DNA of 64,000 bases from Ensifer sesbaniae (GTDB taxonomy: Bacteria > Pseudomonadota > Alphaproteobacteria > Rhizobiales > Rhizobiaceae), in assembly GCF_013283665.1 (NCBI RefSeq), contig NZ_JABEKU010000001.1, forward strand, positions 1,302,001-1,366,000, written 5' to 3'. Below the pieces are notes generated by a model. That model worked only from the letters and a program-made list of their open reading frames with translations. It was not told the origin of the DNA and made no database searches. Positions 42,121-51,473 of this stretch are shown piece by piece; the first letter of the stretch is position 1, and the number at the start of each line of letters is the position of its first letter. Position numbers and translations under genes: made by a program.

Positions 42121-42599
42121 TGGCGCCCAAAGGAAGCCAGCGCACGGTCAAAAAAGTCGTGGCGGAAAACCGAAAGGCCCGCTTCAACTACGAGATCGTC
42201 GACACCTATGAGGCCGGTCTGGTTCTGACCGGCACCGAGGTCAAGTCGTTGCGCGAGGGCAAGGCCAACATTGCTGAATCCTATGCGACGGACGAAGGCG
42301 GCGAGATCTGGCTGATCAACTCCTATCTGCCGGAGTATCTTCAGGCGAACCGCTTCAACCATGAAACGCGGCGGCGGCGGAAGCTGCTTCTGTCGAAGCG
42401 CGAGGTCAATCGTCTGCAGGGCGCGGTCAACCGGGAGGGCATGTCGTTGATCCCGCTGCGCATCTATTTCAACGAGCGCGGCCGGGCCAAGCTCGAGCTG
42501 GCGCTCGGCAAGGGCAAGAAGCTTCACGACAAGCGCGAGAGCTCGAAAGAGCGCGATTGGAACCGGCAGAAAAGCCGCCTGCTGAAGGATCGTGGCTAA
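42120..42599 (+). CDS. smpB: SsrA-binding protein SmpB
   Basis: This 159-residue protein binds tmRNA and brings it to stalled ribosomes for trans-translation. It has an OB-fold core with the [19 protein letters not shown] region, [14 protein letters not shown] near 38-51, and the basic C-terminal tail [20 protein letters not shown], which enters the mRNA channel. It overlaps the dapA stop by one base. I saw no tmRNA gene in the window. Confidence 0.97.
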   Translation: MAPKGSQRTVKKVVAENRKARFNYEIVDTYEAGLVLTGTEVKSLREGKANIAESYATDEGGEIWLINSYLPEYLQANRFNHETRRRRKLLLSKREVNRLQGAVNREGMSLIPLRIYFNERGRAKLELALGKGKKLHDKRESSKERDWNRQKSRLLKDRG

Positions 42600-42629
42600 G
42601 CGATCCGGTCCGCCTGGTCGCCACCGGTC

Positions 42630-42746
42630 ATGCCCAACGAACAAGACCAGACCGAACGTTCTTGGCCGATAGAGTTCGAGGCTCGCGCGACACGCGCCGC
42701 CATTGCCTGCCCAAAGTGTTGCACCGCCCTTCGAGCTCTAGCTTGA
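42630..42746 (+). CDS. Possible microprotein with a CPKCC motif (38 aa)
   Basis: The frame starts MPNEQDQTERSWPIEFEARA and ends with CPKCCTALRALA. It follows smpB on the same strand. The Cys cluster is suggestive of a metal site, but there is no clear ribosome-binding site, so it may be a chance frame. It lies in the only gap between smpB and the convergent NYN gene. Confidence 0.27.
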   Translation: MPNEQDQTERSWPIEFEARATRAAIACPKCCTALRALA

Positions 42747-42771
42747 AAGCGTTTCGCTGATTGTCGCCGTT

Positions 42772-43353
42772 TTAGATTTCGACGGGGTCGGCCACCGGTT
42801 CGGCCGTATGCCGCGGGGTACGTTCGGAAGGCTCGCGGCCGATCTCCGCCCGCAGCGTCGCGAGGTCGATGAAGTGGTCCGCCTGGCGCCGCAGGTCGTC
42901 GGCGATCATCGGCGGCTGGGTCGACATCGTCGAGACGACCGAGACCTTGCGGCCCTTGCGCTGCAGCGCTTCGACGAGCGTGGTGAAGTCGCCGTCACCG
43001 GAGAAGATGACAAGGTGATCGACGGTCTCGGACTGCTCCATTGCATCGATCGCGAGTTCGATGTCCATATTGCCTTTGATCTTCCGGCGACCGAGCGAGT
43101 CGGTGAATTCCTTGGCCGGCTTCGTCACGACCTTGTAACCGTTGTAGTCTAGCCAGTCGATCAGCGGGCGAATTGAAGAATATTCCTGATCTTCGATGAG
43201 CGCTGTGTAGTAGTAGGCGCGGAGCAGATAGCCGCGTTTTTGAAAGGCTTTCAGCAGCTTGCGATAGTCGATGTCGAAGCCGAGGCTCTTCGATGCCGCG
43301 TAGAGATTTGCGCCGTCGATAAAAAGTGCGATCTTTTCGCGGGGATCAAACAT
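42772..43353 (-). CDS. NYN-domain (LabA/DUF88-like) protein, probable ribonuclease
   Basis: This 193-residue protein has a PIN-like NYN fold. The acidic metal-binding residues are visible: D14 in LFIDGANLY, then DIELAIDAM near 100, and the SGDGDF motif near 118-123. Proteins of this group are predicted to cut RNA. The C-terminal 30 residues are polar and acidic. It is convergent with dapA-smpB and divergent from rpoZ. Confidence 0.87.
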   Translation of the reverse strand: MFDPREKIALFIDGANLYAASKSLGFDIDYRKLLKAFQKRGYLLRAYYYTALIEDQEYSSIRPLIDWLDYNGYKVVTKPAKEFTDSLGRRKIKGNMDIELAIDAMEQSETVDHLVIFSGDGDFTTLVEALQRKGRKVSVVSTMSTQPPMIADDLRRQADHFIDLATLRAEIGREPSERTPRHTAEPVADPVEI

Positions 43354-43820
43354 CGTCTTTCCTTTTCAATGCCGGCGCATCAAATGCCCGCTGCCGGCCG
43401 ATACGCAAAATAAGTCGTTTACATTAATAATTGCTGATATTGCAAATAATGTAGGCTAGGCATTGCATTATTCCAGCAGGGCGCTCGCGAATATAGCTAG
43501 TTTTAGCAGTTGCTATAGATCGTCCACATCCCTGGAATGCCTTTTCTACCAGGCGTTTTGGCGTTGCGGCCTATAATGCAACCAAGTGTTTGCGAGTAAG
43601 GTTTTCCAGCCCATTTGGATCGCATTTTATCACGAAGTGTGACGTTACGTGAGCGTCACTTGAAGGAAAAACTTGAACTTGCCTTGTTTTGATTGTATCC
43701 GGGCGGCTAATTCCAGAAATCGGAGCCGACGAGGCCGTCGCTAGACGGCTGTTTCCGGTTTCGTGTCGTCAATCCGTGCAGCGGCCATGCCGCCGCGCTT
43801 CGAGCCCAAAAGGACAGGCA
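43354..43820. promoter_or_regulatory. Divergent A+T-rich intergenic region, NYN gene / rpoZ
   Basis: About 470 bp with strongly reduced G+C between 43400 and 43700. The rpoZ frame stays open to 43689, but the conserved protein starts at 43821 after AAAAGGACAGGCA. The region should hold promoters for both genes; its length leaves room for a small RNA, but I cannot show one. Confidence 0.4.
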
Positions 43821-44228
43821 ATGGCCCGCGTCACCGTCGAAGATTGCATCGACAAGGTCGATAACCGTTTCGAACTCGTTCTGCTTGCCAGCCACCGCGC
43901 GCGCCTGATCTCTCAGGGTGCCGCCATCACCATCGACCGCGACAACGACAAGAACCCTGTCGTTGCGCTGCGCGAGATCGCCGATGAAACGCTTTCTCCC
44001 GACGACCTCAAGGAAGATCTGATCCACTCGCTGCAGAAGCATGTTGAAGTGGACGAGCCCGAGCCCGATCCGGCTTCGCTGCTTCAGTCGGAATCGGAGA
44101 CCACGTTCGCCGAGGTTGCCGAAGATGAGGATCAGCCGGAAGCGATCACGTTCGACCGCATGTCGGAAGAGGAACTGTTGGCCGGCATCGAAGGTCTCGT
44201 GCCGCCGGAAAAGAGCGACGACTACTGA
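43821..44228 (+). CDS. rpoZ: DNA-directed RNA polymerase omega subunit
   Basis: This 135-residue protein helps assemble RNA polymerase and forms part of a ppGpp-binding site. The N-terminal core [20 protein letters not shown] and the [13 protein letters not shown] region match RpoZ, followed by the long acidic C-terminal tail usual in alphaproteobacteria. AAAGGACAGGCA lies before the ATG. The ppGpp synthetase gene rsh lies just downstream, a conserved pairing, though a terminator and a RIME-like repeat separate them. Confidence 0.96.
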   Translation: MARVTVEDCIDKVDNRFELVLLASHRARLISQGAAITIDRDNDKNPVVALREIADETLSPDDLKEDLIHSLQKHVEVDEPEPDPASLLQSESETTFAEVAEDEDQPEAITFDRMSEEELLAGIEGLVPPEKSDDY

Positions 44229-44268
44229 GATCCTTCGCGGAACGCCCGTTCCCGCGTGTTTTCAAAGC

Positions 44269-44302
44269 AGTGCGCCACTCGTATGATTGGCGCACTTTTT
44301 TA
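44269..44302 (+). terminator. Intrinsic terminator of rpoZ
   Basis: AGTGCGCCA (44269-44277) and TGGCGCACT (44288-44296) form a 9-bp stem with a 10-base loop, followed by a run of T. It means rsh probably has its own promoter or depends on read-through. Confidence 0.87.
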
Positions 44303-44312
44303 TTGATTTCTT

Positions 44313-44428
44313 CCAGAGCGGGATGAAGAAAGTGTCCGCGGTTTTCCGCCCGCATTCCGCTCTGGCGTGTGAGAAACGATCACGTTTATGATTTTAGGTC
44401 GATCCGACCTGAAATCACCCCGCTCTAG
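44313..44428 (+). repeat. RIME-like intergenic mosaic repeat
   Basis: The element begins CCAGAGCGGGATGAAGAAAG and ends ACCCCGCTCTAG. It contains two palindromic modules: AGAGCGG...CCGCTCT, and a second with AGGTCGATCCGACCT. It strongly resembles the Rhizobium-specific intergenic mosaic elements (RIME) described for rhizobia. It fills the rpoZ-rsh gap up to 14 bp before the rsh start. Confidence 0.7.
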
Positions 44429-44442
44429 AGGACCGCCAGCGA

Positions 44443-46668
44443 ATGATGCGCCAATACGAGCTCGTAGAGCGCGTGCAAAAATACAAGCCCGACGCCAATG
44501 AAGCCTTGCTGAACAAGGCCTACGTCTATGCGATGCAGAAGCATGGCCAGCAGAAGCGGGCAAGCGGCGATCCCTATATCTCTCATCCCTTGGAAGTGGC
44601 GGCCATCCTGACGGAAATGCGGCTCGACGAGTCGACGATCGCGGTCGCGCTGCTCCACGATACCATCGAAGACACGACCGCGACCCGCCAGGAGATCGAC
44701 GATCTCTTTGGCGAAGACATCGGTGCGCTCGTCGAGGGGCTGACGAAGATCAAGAAGCTCGATCTCGTCACCAAGAAGGCCAAGCAGGCCGAGAACCTGC
44801 GCAAGCTGCTGCTGGCCATTTCGGATGACGTGCGCGTTTTGTTGGTGAAGCTTGCCGATCGGCTGCACAACATGCGCACGCTCGACCACATGTCGGCGGA
44901 AAAGCGGGCCCGCATCTCCGAGGAAACCATGGATATCTATGCGCCGCTCGCCGGCCGCATGGGTATGCAGGACATGCGCGAGGAACTCGAAAATCTCTCG
45001 TTCCGCCACATCAATCCAGAGGCTTTCGAGACGGTCACCCGGCGACTGGAGGAGCTTTCCCAGCGCAACGAAGGTCTGATCAAGAAAATCGAGGACGAAC
45101 TGCGGGAACTCCTTCAGGCTGAGGGCCTGAAGGCTGCGCAGGTCAAGGGGCGCCAGAAGAAGCCCTATTCGGTGTTCCGCAAGATGCAGTCGAAGTCGCT
45201 GTCGTTCGAGCAGCTTTCCGACGTCTGGGGTTTCCGCATCATTGTCGATGACATCCCGTCCTGCTACCGGGCGCTCGGCATCGTCCACACCCGCTGGCGT
45301 GTCGTTCCAGGCCGGTTCAAGGACTATATCTCGACGCCCAAGCAGAACGACTACCAGTCGATCCACACGACGATCGTCGGTCCGTCGCGCCAGCGCATCG
45401 AGCTGCAGATCCGCACGCGGCGGATGAACGACATCGCCGAATACGGCATCGCGGCCCATTCGCTCTACAAGGACGGGGAGGGGAACTCGAACGATACCGC
45501 CCTGTCGCCGACCTCGAACGCCTATTCCTGGCTGCGGCGCACGATCGAATCCCTCGCGGAGGGTGATAATCCCGAAGAATTCCTCGAGCACACCAAGCTC
45601 GAACTGTTCCAGGATCAGGTATTCTGCTTCACCCCCAAGGGACAGCTCATCGCGCTGCCGCGCGGCGCGACGCCGATCGACTTCGCCTACGCCGTGCATA
45701 CCAACATTGGCGATACCTGCGTCGGCGCCAAGATCAACGGCCGCATCATGCCGCTGGTCACCCGCCTCAACAATGGCGACGAGGTGGAGATCATCCGCTC
45801 GGGCATCCAGGTGCCGCCGCCAGCATGGGAAGAGATCGTCGTGACCGGCAAGGCGCGTTCGGCGATCCGCCGCGCGACGCGGGCCGCCATTCGCAAACAA
45901 TATGCCGGGCTCGGCTATCGCATTCTCGAGCGCACCTTCGAGCGCGCCAACAAGACGTTTTCGCGAGAAGCGCTGAAGCCGGCGCTGCACCGTCTCGGTC
46001 AGAAGGAAGTCGAGGACGCGATCGCCGCCGTCGGTCGCGGCGAGCTTTCTTCTCTCGATGTCCTGCGCGCCGTGTTCCCGGACCATCAGGACGAGCGCGT
46101 GACGGTGAAGCCGAGCGCCGACGATGGCTGGTTCAACATGCGCAGCGCCGCCGGCATGGTGTTCAAGCTGCCGGGGCGCGGCAAGGATGCGAACGGCGCG
46201 GCCCAGGTCGAAGGGCCGGAAGCGCTTCCAATTCGAGGCCTTTCCGGCAATGCCGAAGTGCATTTCAGCCCCGCAGGTGCCATTCCCGGCGATCGCATCG
46301 TCGGCATCATGGAGAAGGACAAGGGCATCACCATCTATCCGATCCAGTCGCCCATCCTGCAGAAATTCGATGACGAACCGGAGCGCTGGATCGATGTGCG
46401 CTGGGATCTGGATGAGGCCAATAGCAGCCGCTTCATGGCGCGGATTGCGATCAGCGCCCTGAACGAGCCCGGAACGCTGGCTGAGGTGGCGCAGGCGATC
46501 GCGACCAGCGACGTCAATATCCGCTCACTGTCGATGGGCCGCGTGGCGGCGGACTTCAGCGAGCTGCAGTTCGACCTCGAGGTCTGGGATCTGCGTCAGC
46601 TCAACCACCTGATCGCGCAGCTCAAGGAACTGCCGAGCGTGTCGATGGTGAAACGCCTCTTCGAGTGA
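44443..46668 (+). CDS. rsh: Bifunctional (p)ppGpp synthetase/hydrolase (RelA/SpoT homologue)
   Basis: This 741-residue enzyme is the stringent-response regulator. It has an N-terminal HD hydrolase domain (HPLEVAAIL near 47 and LLHDTIEDT near 70), a synthetase domain (SVFRKMQSKSLSFEQLSDVWGFRI, in pieces SVFRKMQSK and DVWGFRII; the FKDYISTPKQNDYQS substrate region near 288), a TGS domain (FCFTPKGQLIALPRG near 390), and a C-terminal ACT domain (about 660-735). Both catalytic domains look intact, as in the single rhizobial Rel/Rsh. There are two consecutive ATG codons at the start. A RIME-like repeat lies directly upstream. Confidence 0.97.
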   Translation: MMRQYELVERVQKYKPDANEALLNKAYVYAMQKHGQQKRASGDPYISHPLEVAAILTEMRLDESTIAVALLHDTIEDTTATRQEIDDLFGEDIGALVEGLTKIKKLDLVTKKAKQAENLRKLLLAISDDVRVLLVKLADRLHNMRTLDHMSAEKRARISEETMDIYAPLAGRMGMQDMREELENLSFRHINPEAFETVTRRLEELSQRNEGLIKKIEDELRELLQAEGLKAAQVKGRQKKPYSVFRKMQSKSLSFEQLSDVWGFRIIVDDIPSCYRALGIVHTRWRVVPGRFKDYISTPKQNDYQSIHTTIVGPSRQRIELQIRTRRMNDIAEYGIAAHSLYKDGEGNSNDTALSPTSNAYSWLRRTIESLAEGDNPEEFLEHTKLELFQDQVFCFTPKGQLIALPRGATPIDFAYAVHTNIGDTCVGAKINGRIMPLVTRLNNGDEVEIIRSGIQVPPPAWEEIVVTGKARSAIRRATRAAIRKQYAGLGYRILERTFERANKTFSREALKPALHRLGQKEVEDAIAAVGRGELSSLDVLRAVFPDHQDERVTVKPSADDGWFNMRSAAGMVFKLPGRGKDANGAAQVEGPEALPIRGLSGNAEVHFSPAGAIPGDRIVGIMEKDKGITIYPIQSPILQKFDDEPERWIDVRWDLDEANSSRFMARIAISALNEPGTLAEVAQAIATSDVNIRSLSMGRVAADFSELQFDLEVWDLRQLNHLIAQLKELPSVSMVKRLFE

Positions 46669-46870
46669 GTCGGTCGGTACGGCTGCCCGCAGCGCTGCCG
46701 TGCCCGCTGCTGGGCAGTTCTGCACATGGATGCCTCAATAACAGGCAGGAGATGCATGGCAAAACGGCAAGGCATGCTGCAGACGCATGGCTGCCGCCTT
46801 TTCCTGGAACTGGTGGGAAAGGGACCTCTAAACTATCTTCTGTCTCGGGAGGTAAACAAAGAGGTTTGCC

Positions 46871-47020
46871 ATGTTCAATCAGTTGAAGAAGATCACCCGC
46901 GCACTGCGCGTCCCCACTCAGGAAGAGCGCGAGCTCGCCTATCTCAACAACTCGGTCGATCGTATCGATCTCGAATACCGTCAGCGTCAGATCGACCGCG
47001 GCCTGTTCCGCTACTACTAA
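46871..47020 (+). CDS. DUF3563-like microprotein (49 aa)
   Basis: The frame begins MFNQLKKITRALRVPT and contains the typical core EERELAYLNNSVDRIDLEYR of the DUF3563 family of small alphaproteobacterial and betaproteobacterial proteins; it ends LFRYY. GAGG lies 6 bp before the ATG. It was found by reading the gap between rsh and the DUF2062 gene and is missed by most length cut-offs. The function is unknown. Confidence 0.75.
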   Translation: MFNQLKKITRALRVPTQEERELAYLNNSVDRIDLEYRQRQIDRGLFRYY

Positions 47021-47211
47021 GTCGATCGCGTCCCGTCTCGTGGGCGGGATGCTGAAGCTATGCGTTCGATGAATGGCTCGCCTGCGACACGTGCGCGGCG
47101 CGCCGGCGGGTTGCAAGCAACGGGCATGACGCCTATCTTGCGGCCAGCAAACAGGCGGACGCGCCGTCTTGTGCCGGGCCACGGCATCCAAGATGCGGTC
47201 ATGACGGCAGA

Positions 47212-47766
47212 ATGTTATTCAGACGTAGAAAACCGGTCACGATTTCCGAAAGGCTCCGCGCGCTCCTTTGGCCACGCAAGGGCTTTCGGCGTGGCCCGCG
47301 CTATATCGCCTTGCGTATCCTGCGGCTCGCTTCGACGCCGCATTCCGTCGCTGTCGGCGTGGCTGCTGGCGTGGCATCGTCATTCACGCCGTTCTTCGGC
47401 CTGCACGTCGTCATAGCCGTCGCCCTGGCCTTCGTCTTCTCGGGCAACCTGGTTGCCGCCGCGATCACCACCGCGCTCGCCAATCCGGTGACGATCCCGA
47501 TGATCCTGACGGCGTCCTATGAGCTCGGTATCGCGCTTTTGGGCGTGGAAAGCGCCCATGCCGCCAGCAGTGCCGATGTCATGCGTATGGTCGAGCACCT
47601 CGACCTTTCCGCCCTTTGGGGACCGGTGGTCAAGCCGATGCTCATCGGCTCCCTGCCGCTGGCCGCTGCCGGCGCGCTGACTTCCTATATTGCGGCTTAC
47701 CATGCGGCTCGCATTTTTCAGAAGCGACGCCCGGCACGCGCCAAAGACTTCGGACCCTTCTCATGA
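47212..47766 (+). CDS. DUF2062-domain membrane protein
   Basis: This 184-residue protein has three to four membrane segments (about 40-65, 70-90, 100-115, 135-165) and the DUF2062 signature [20 protein letters not shown] near 40-60 and [20 protein letters not shown] near 70-90. It overlaps acpS by 4 bp (ATGA), so they form a coupled pair. The family function is unknown; its place is often next to acpS/lepB in alphaproteobacteria. Confidence 0.87.
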   Translation: MLFRRRKPVTISERLRALLWPRKGFRRGPRYIALRILRLASTPHSVAVGVAAGVASSFTPFFGLHVVIAVALAFVFSGNLVAAAITTALANPVTIPMILTASYELGIALLGVESAHAASSADVMRMVEHLDLSALWGPVVKPMLIGSLPLAAAGALTSYIAAYHAARIFQKRRPARAKDFGPFS

Positions 47767-48182
47767 TCATAGGCATAGGCAGCGACCTGATTGATATCAG
47801 GCGGATCGAAAATTCGCTTTCCCGTTTCGGCGAGCGTTTCGTGCAGCGCTGTTTCACCGATGTCGAGATCGCCAAGTCCGAAGGCCGGAAGAACAGGGCT
47901 GCGTCCTACGCCAAGCGTTTCGCGGCCAAGGAAGCCTGTTCGAAGGCGCTGGGCACGGGGCTGGCGCAGGGCGTCTTCTGGAAGGACATGGGCGTCATCA
48001 ATTTGCCCGGCGGCAAGCCGACCATGAACCTCACTGGCGGTGCGGCGGAGCGTTTGGTGCAGATGCTGCCGCCCCATCACCGGGCGGCCATTCACGTGAC
48101 GATCACCGACGATTTTCCTCTGGCGCAGGCCTTCGTGATTATCGAGGCGCTGCCCGTTGCCCCGGTTGAGGGAACGGTTTAG
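47763..48182 (+). CDS. acpS: Holo-[acyl-carrier-protein] synthase
   Basis: This 139-residue enzyme transfers 4'-phosphopantetheine from CoA to acyl carrier protein. The Mg-binding motif [13 protein letters not shown] (residues 4-16, Asp8) and the catalytic [14 protein letters not shown] (Lys/Glu near 52-59) are visible. It is translationally coupled to the DUF2062 gene. lepB follows after about 140 bp. Confidence 0.96.
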   Translation: MIIGIGSDLIDIRRIENSLSRFGERFVQRCFTDVEIAKSEGRKNRAASYAKRFAAKEACSKALGTGLAQGVFWKDMGVINLPGGKPTMNLTGGAAERLVQMLPPHHRAAIHVTITDDFPLAQAFVIIEALPVAPVEGTV

Positions 48183-48321
48183 AGCATTCCGCTGGATAAC
48201 CCGGTCCAGGGCGATTGAAGGGCAGGCAGTCTGCAGCATATGAGACCGCATTGTACGCAGTTTGAAGGTGGGATCAGAACTGCAGAAGAAAGTTGAGAGC
48301 AAGCCCCGGTGAGGGCGTGCC

Positions 48322-49086
48322 ATGATAAAGGAAGACAAAAGCGTGGCAGAAAAGACAGAAGCGAAGCAGAGCGGCCTCTGGGAAAACGTGAAGGTCGTTA
48401 TCCAGGCGCTGCTCCTGGCGGTCGTCATCCGTACGGTGCTCTTTCAGCCCTTCACCATTCCCTCGGGCTCGATGATGCCGACGCTGCTCGTCGGCGACTA
48501 CATCTTCGTCAACAAGTTCGCCTACGGCTTCTCCAAGTATTCGCTGCCGCTCTCGCCCGATCTCTTCTCCGGCCGCATCTTCGCAAGCGAGCCGAAGCGC
48601 GGTGATATCGTCGTCTTCCGCTTCCCGCCGAACCCCGACATCGACTATATCAAGCGCCTCGTCGGTCTTCCGGGTGATCGCGTCCAGGTGCGCAATAGCA
48701 TCCTCTACATCAACGACAAGCCGGTCGATCGCGTGCCGGATGGTGCGTTCCGCGCCGACGACCAGTACGACACGGGCGGAGACGTCCCGGTCTATCGCGA
48801 AAGCATGGACAACGGCGTATCCTACGACACGCTCGACCAGTTCCCGGATTCGCGGGGCGACAATACCCGCGAATTCATCGTGCCCGAAGGCCACTATTTC
48901 ATGATGGGTGACAACCGCGACAACTCGGCCGACAGCCGCTTCGACGTCGGCTTCGTGCCGGCCGAGAACCTGGTTGGCCGCGCCAGCATGATCTTCTTCT
49001 CGCTCGGCAACGACACCTCGTTCCGCGAAATCTGGAAGTGGCCGGCGAACCTGCGTTACGATCGTCTGTTCAAGGCGGTCGAATAA
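48322..49086 (+). CDS. lepB: Signal peptidase I
   Basis: This inner-membrane peptidase removes signal peptides from exported proteins. From the ATG at 48322 it has 254 residues; a GTG about 20 bp later is an alternative start. One membrane helix (about 23-42) precedes the catalytic Ser50 in PSGSMMPTLLVGDYI and Lys111 in DYIKRLVGLPGD. The GDNRDNSADSR box is near 195. Its stop shares a base with the rnc start (TAATG). Confidence 0.96.
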   Translation: MIKEDKSVAEKTEAKQSGLWENVKVVIQALLLAVVIRTVLFQPFTIPSGSMMPTLLVGDYIFVNKFAYGFSKYSLPLSPDLFSGRIFASEPKRGDIVVFRFPPNPDIDYIKRLVGLPGDRVQVRNSILYINDKPVDRVPDGAFRADDQYDTGGDVPVYRESMDNGVSYDTLDQFPDSRGDNTREFIVPEGHYFMMGDNRDNSADSRFDVGFVPAENLVGRASMIFFSLGNDTSFREIWKWPANLRYDRLFKAVE

Positions 49087-49802
49087 TGAAGTCGCGGTCG
49101 CTGAGCGCGGAGGATCGGGCAAAGCTCGAAACCGTGATTGGCTATCAGTTCGCGGAGAAGGAGCGCCTTGACCGGGCGCTCACCCATTCCAGCGCCCGTA
49201 GCGCCAAGGGCTCCAACTATCAGCGCCTGGAGTTCCTGGGAGACCGGGTGCTGGGGCTCTGTGTTGCCGAGCTTCTGTTCCAGACGTTTCGCGACGCAAA
49301 CGAAGGCGAGCTCTCGGTACGGCTGAACCAGCTCGTCAGCGCCGAAAGCTGCGCCAAGGTTGCCGACGATATGGAACTGCACCAGTTCATTCGCACCGGC
49401 TCCGACGTCAAGAAGATTACCGGCAAGGCGATGATGAATGTGCGGGCCGATGTGGTAGAGTCGCTCATCGCCGCCATCTATCTCGATGGCGGCCTTGAAG
49501 CTGCCCGCGGCTTCGTGCTGCGCCACTGGAAGGACAGGGCAGTCCGCGCCGACGGTGCCCGCCGCGATGCGAAGACCGAATTGCAGGAATGGGCGCATGC
49601 CAAGTTCGGCATCGCGCCGACTTACAGGACGGACGATCGTTCCGGCCCGGACCATGATCCCCGCTTCACGGTAACCGTGGAGATTTCGGGGATCGCGCCG
49701 GAGACCGGGATCGATAGGTCCAAGCGCGGCGCCGAGCAGGTGGCCGCCATGAAATTGCTGGAACGCGAAGGCGTGTGGCGGAAAAACCCCGCCGGAAATT
49801 GA
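49086..49802 (+). CDS. rnc: Ribonuclease III
   Basis: This 238-residue double-stranded-RNA endonuclease processes rRNA and small-RNA duplexes. The RNase III signature RLEFLGDRVLGL is near 44-55 with its acidic residues, and ADVVESLIAAIYLDGG is near 120-135. A C-terminal dsRNA-binding domain (about 163-232) has GIDRSKRGAEQVAAMKLLE, seen as SKRGAEQVAA. The start overlaps the lepB stop by one base. Confidence 0.97.
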   Translation: MKSRSLSAEDRAKLETVIGYQFAEKERLDRALTHSSARSAKGSNYQRLEFLGDRVLGLCVAELLFQTFRDANEGELSVRLNQLVSAESCAKVADDMELHQFIRTGSDVKKITGKAMMNVRADVVESLIAAIYLDGGLEAARGFVLRHWKDRAVRADGARRDAKTELQEWAHAKFGIAPTYRTDDRSGPDHDPRFTVTVEISGIAPETGIDRSKRGAEQVAAMKLLEREGVWRKNPAGN

Positions 49803-49810
49803 CGGAAAAA

Positions 49811-50740
49811 ATGACGGATATGGATAAAGATACGGCCGCCGAGGGCGCGCCAACCCGCTCGGGTTTCGTGGCGCTGATCGGCGCGACCAACGCAGGCAAG
49901 TCGACTCTGGTCAACCGCCTCGTCGGTGCCAAGGTGTCGATCGTCAGCCACAAGGTCCAGACGACGCGCGCCATCGTGCGCGGCATCGCCATCCACGACA
50001 ACGCCCAGATCGTCTTCATGGACACGCCCGGCATCTTCAAGCCGCGCCGCCGGCTCGACCGTGCCATGGTGACCACCGCCTGGGGCGGCGCCAAGGATGC
50101 GGACGTGATCATGTTCCTGATCGATAGCGAACGCGGCTTGAAGGGCGATGCGGAAACGATCCTCGAGGGGCTCAAGGAAGTGCACCAGCCGAAGATCCTC
50201 GTGCTGAACAAGATCGACCAGGTGCGCCCCGAAGACCTCTTGAAGCTGGCGGCCGCCGCCAACGAGACGATCAAGTTCGACCGCACCTTCATGATCTCGG
50301 CGCTCAACGGTTCCGGCTGCGACGACATGATGGACTATCTCGCGGCCGCTCTGCCCGAGGGCCCCTGGTATTATCCGGAAGATCAGATTTCCGATCTGCC
50401 GATGCGCCAGCTTGCAGCCGAAATCACCCGAGAAAAGCTGTTCCTGCGGCTGCACCAGGAGCTTCCCTATTCCTCGCATGTCGAAACCGAGAAGTGGGAA
50501 GAGCGCAAGGATGGCTCGGTGCGCATCGAACAGGTGATCTATGTCGAGCGCGAAAGCCAGAAGAAGATCGCGCTCGGCAAGGGTGGCGACGCGATCAAGG
50601 CGATCTCGACGGCATCGCGCAAGGAGATCTCCGAGATCCTCGAGCAGCCGGTGCACCTCTTCCTGTTCGTCAAGGTGCGCGAGAACTGGGGCGACGACCC
50701 CGAGCGCTTCCGCGAAATGGGCCTCGAATTTCCGCGATAG
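49811..50740 (+). CDS. era: GTPase Era
   Basis: This 309-residue GTPase binds 16S rRNA and helps assemble the 30S subunit. The G-domain motifs are GATNAGKST (G1), DTPGIF (G3) and NKID (G4). The C-terminal KH domain contains VIYVERESQKKIALGKGGD, in pieces VIYVERESQ and GKGGDAIK. It follows rnc after 8 bp in the conserved lepB-rnc-era run; recO, often next in this run, is instead at 61923. Confidence 0.97.
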   Translation: MTDMDKDTAAEGAPTRSGFVALIGATNAGKSTLVNRLVGAKVSIVSHKVQTTRAIVRGIAIHDNAQIVFMDTPGIFKPRRRLDRAMVTTAWGGAKDADVIMFLIDSERGLKGDAETILEGLKEVHQPKILVLNKIDQVRPEDLLKLAAAANETIKFDRTFMISALNGSGCDDMMDYLAAALPEGPWYYPEDQISDLPMRQLAAEITREKLFLRLHQELPYSSHVETEKWEERKDGSVRIEQVIYVERESQKKIALGKGGDAIKAISTASRKEISEILEQPVHLFLFVKVRENWGDDPERFREMGLEFPR

Positions 50741-50919
50741 GCCTGGCCGCACTGGCCCGCTGCAATACGACGTTGGCGCCTGCACAGGACGGGCGCCGCA
50801 TTGTGGCGGCATACGCCTGTCGAGATGCACGCAGGCTGCCGCGACAGTTCAGATCGGCGGCATAAGTCCTTAAATCGATTCCGAAGCAAGGCCTTGTACA
50901 GTGGCCGCCGAAAGCGAGA

Positions 50920-51348
50920 TCACGCGCCTGAAATCCGCTTTCCCTCTGCATCGAGAACCGGCTCCCCGTCCTCCTTCGAGAACGGACCCTTGTGCGTATC
51001 AGGCAGAATGTCGAGCACCAGTTCGGACGGGCGGCAAAGCCGCGTGCCGATCGGCGTCACCACGAAGGGACGGTTGATGAGGATCGGATGCTCCATCATC
51101 GCGTCGAGCAGGCGATCGTCGCTGAGTGCCGGGTCGGCGAGCCCGAGTTCCCCATAAGGCGTGCCTTTCTCGCGGATCACGTCACGAACCGTCAGGCCGG
51201 CATCGGCGATCATCTTTTCGAGTTCCTGCCGCGATGGCGGCGCCTGCAGATACTCGACCACGGTCGGTTCTATGCCGGCGTTGCGGATTATCGCCATCGT
51301 ATTGCGCGAGGTGCCACAGGCGGGATTGTGGTAGATCGTGACGTCCAT
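50920..51348 (-). CDS. arsC: ArsC-family arsenate reductase (glutaredoxin-dependent type)
   Basis: This 142-residue thioredoxin-fold protein has the catalytic Cys11 in YHNPACGTSRNT, and the ArsC-type Arg residues in ILINRPFVVTPIGTRLCRP near 90-108. Most such enzymes reduce arsenate with glutathione and glutaredoxin, but some in this family have other roles. No arsenite pump or ArsR regulator is adjacent, so arsenic resistance is only a suggestion. Confidence 0.87.
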   Translation of the reverse strand: MDVTIYHNPACGTSRNTMAIIRNAGIEPTVVEYLQAPPSRQELEKMIADAGLTVRDVIREKGTPYGELGLADPALSDDRLLDAMMEHPILINRPFVVTPIGTRLCRPSELVLDILPDTHKGPFSKEDGEPVLDAEGKRISGA

Positions 51349-51473
51349 GAGCTTGCCTCCTGCGAAGTCGAGACGGGCCGGCCGTTGCTGACGGGTCCGG
51401 ACGATTGTTTTCGAAGTCATAGGATCGATGCCGGCGAGCGGCAAGCGGCGCGCTGGATAGTGCGACAGTTCTT

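Noticed and set aside
44425-46263. Antisense frame of about 600 codons over rsh
   Set aside because: This is a shadow of the intact rsh gene; no domain is visible.
50868-50919. Fourth copy of the two-hairpin repeat after era
   Set aside because: GTCCTTAAATCGATTCCGA matches one arm of the second hairpin, but the partner arm and the first hairpin are not recognisable.
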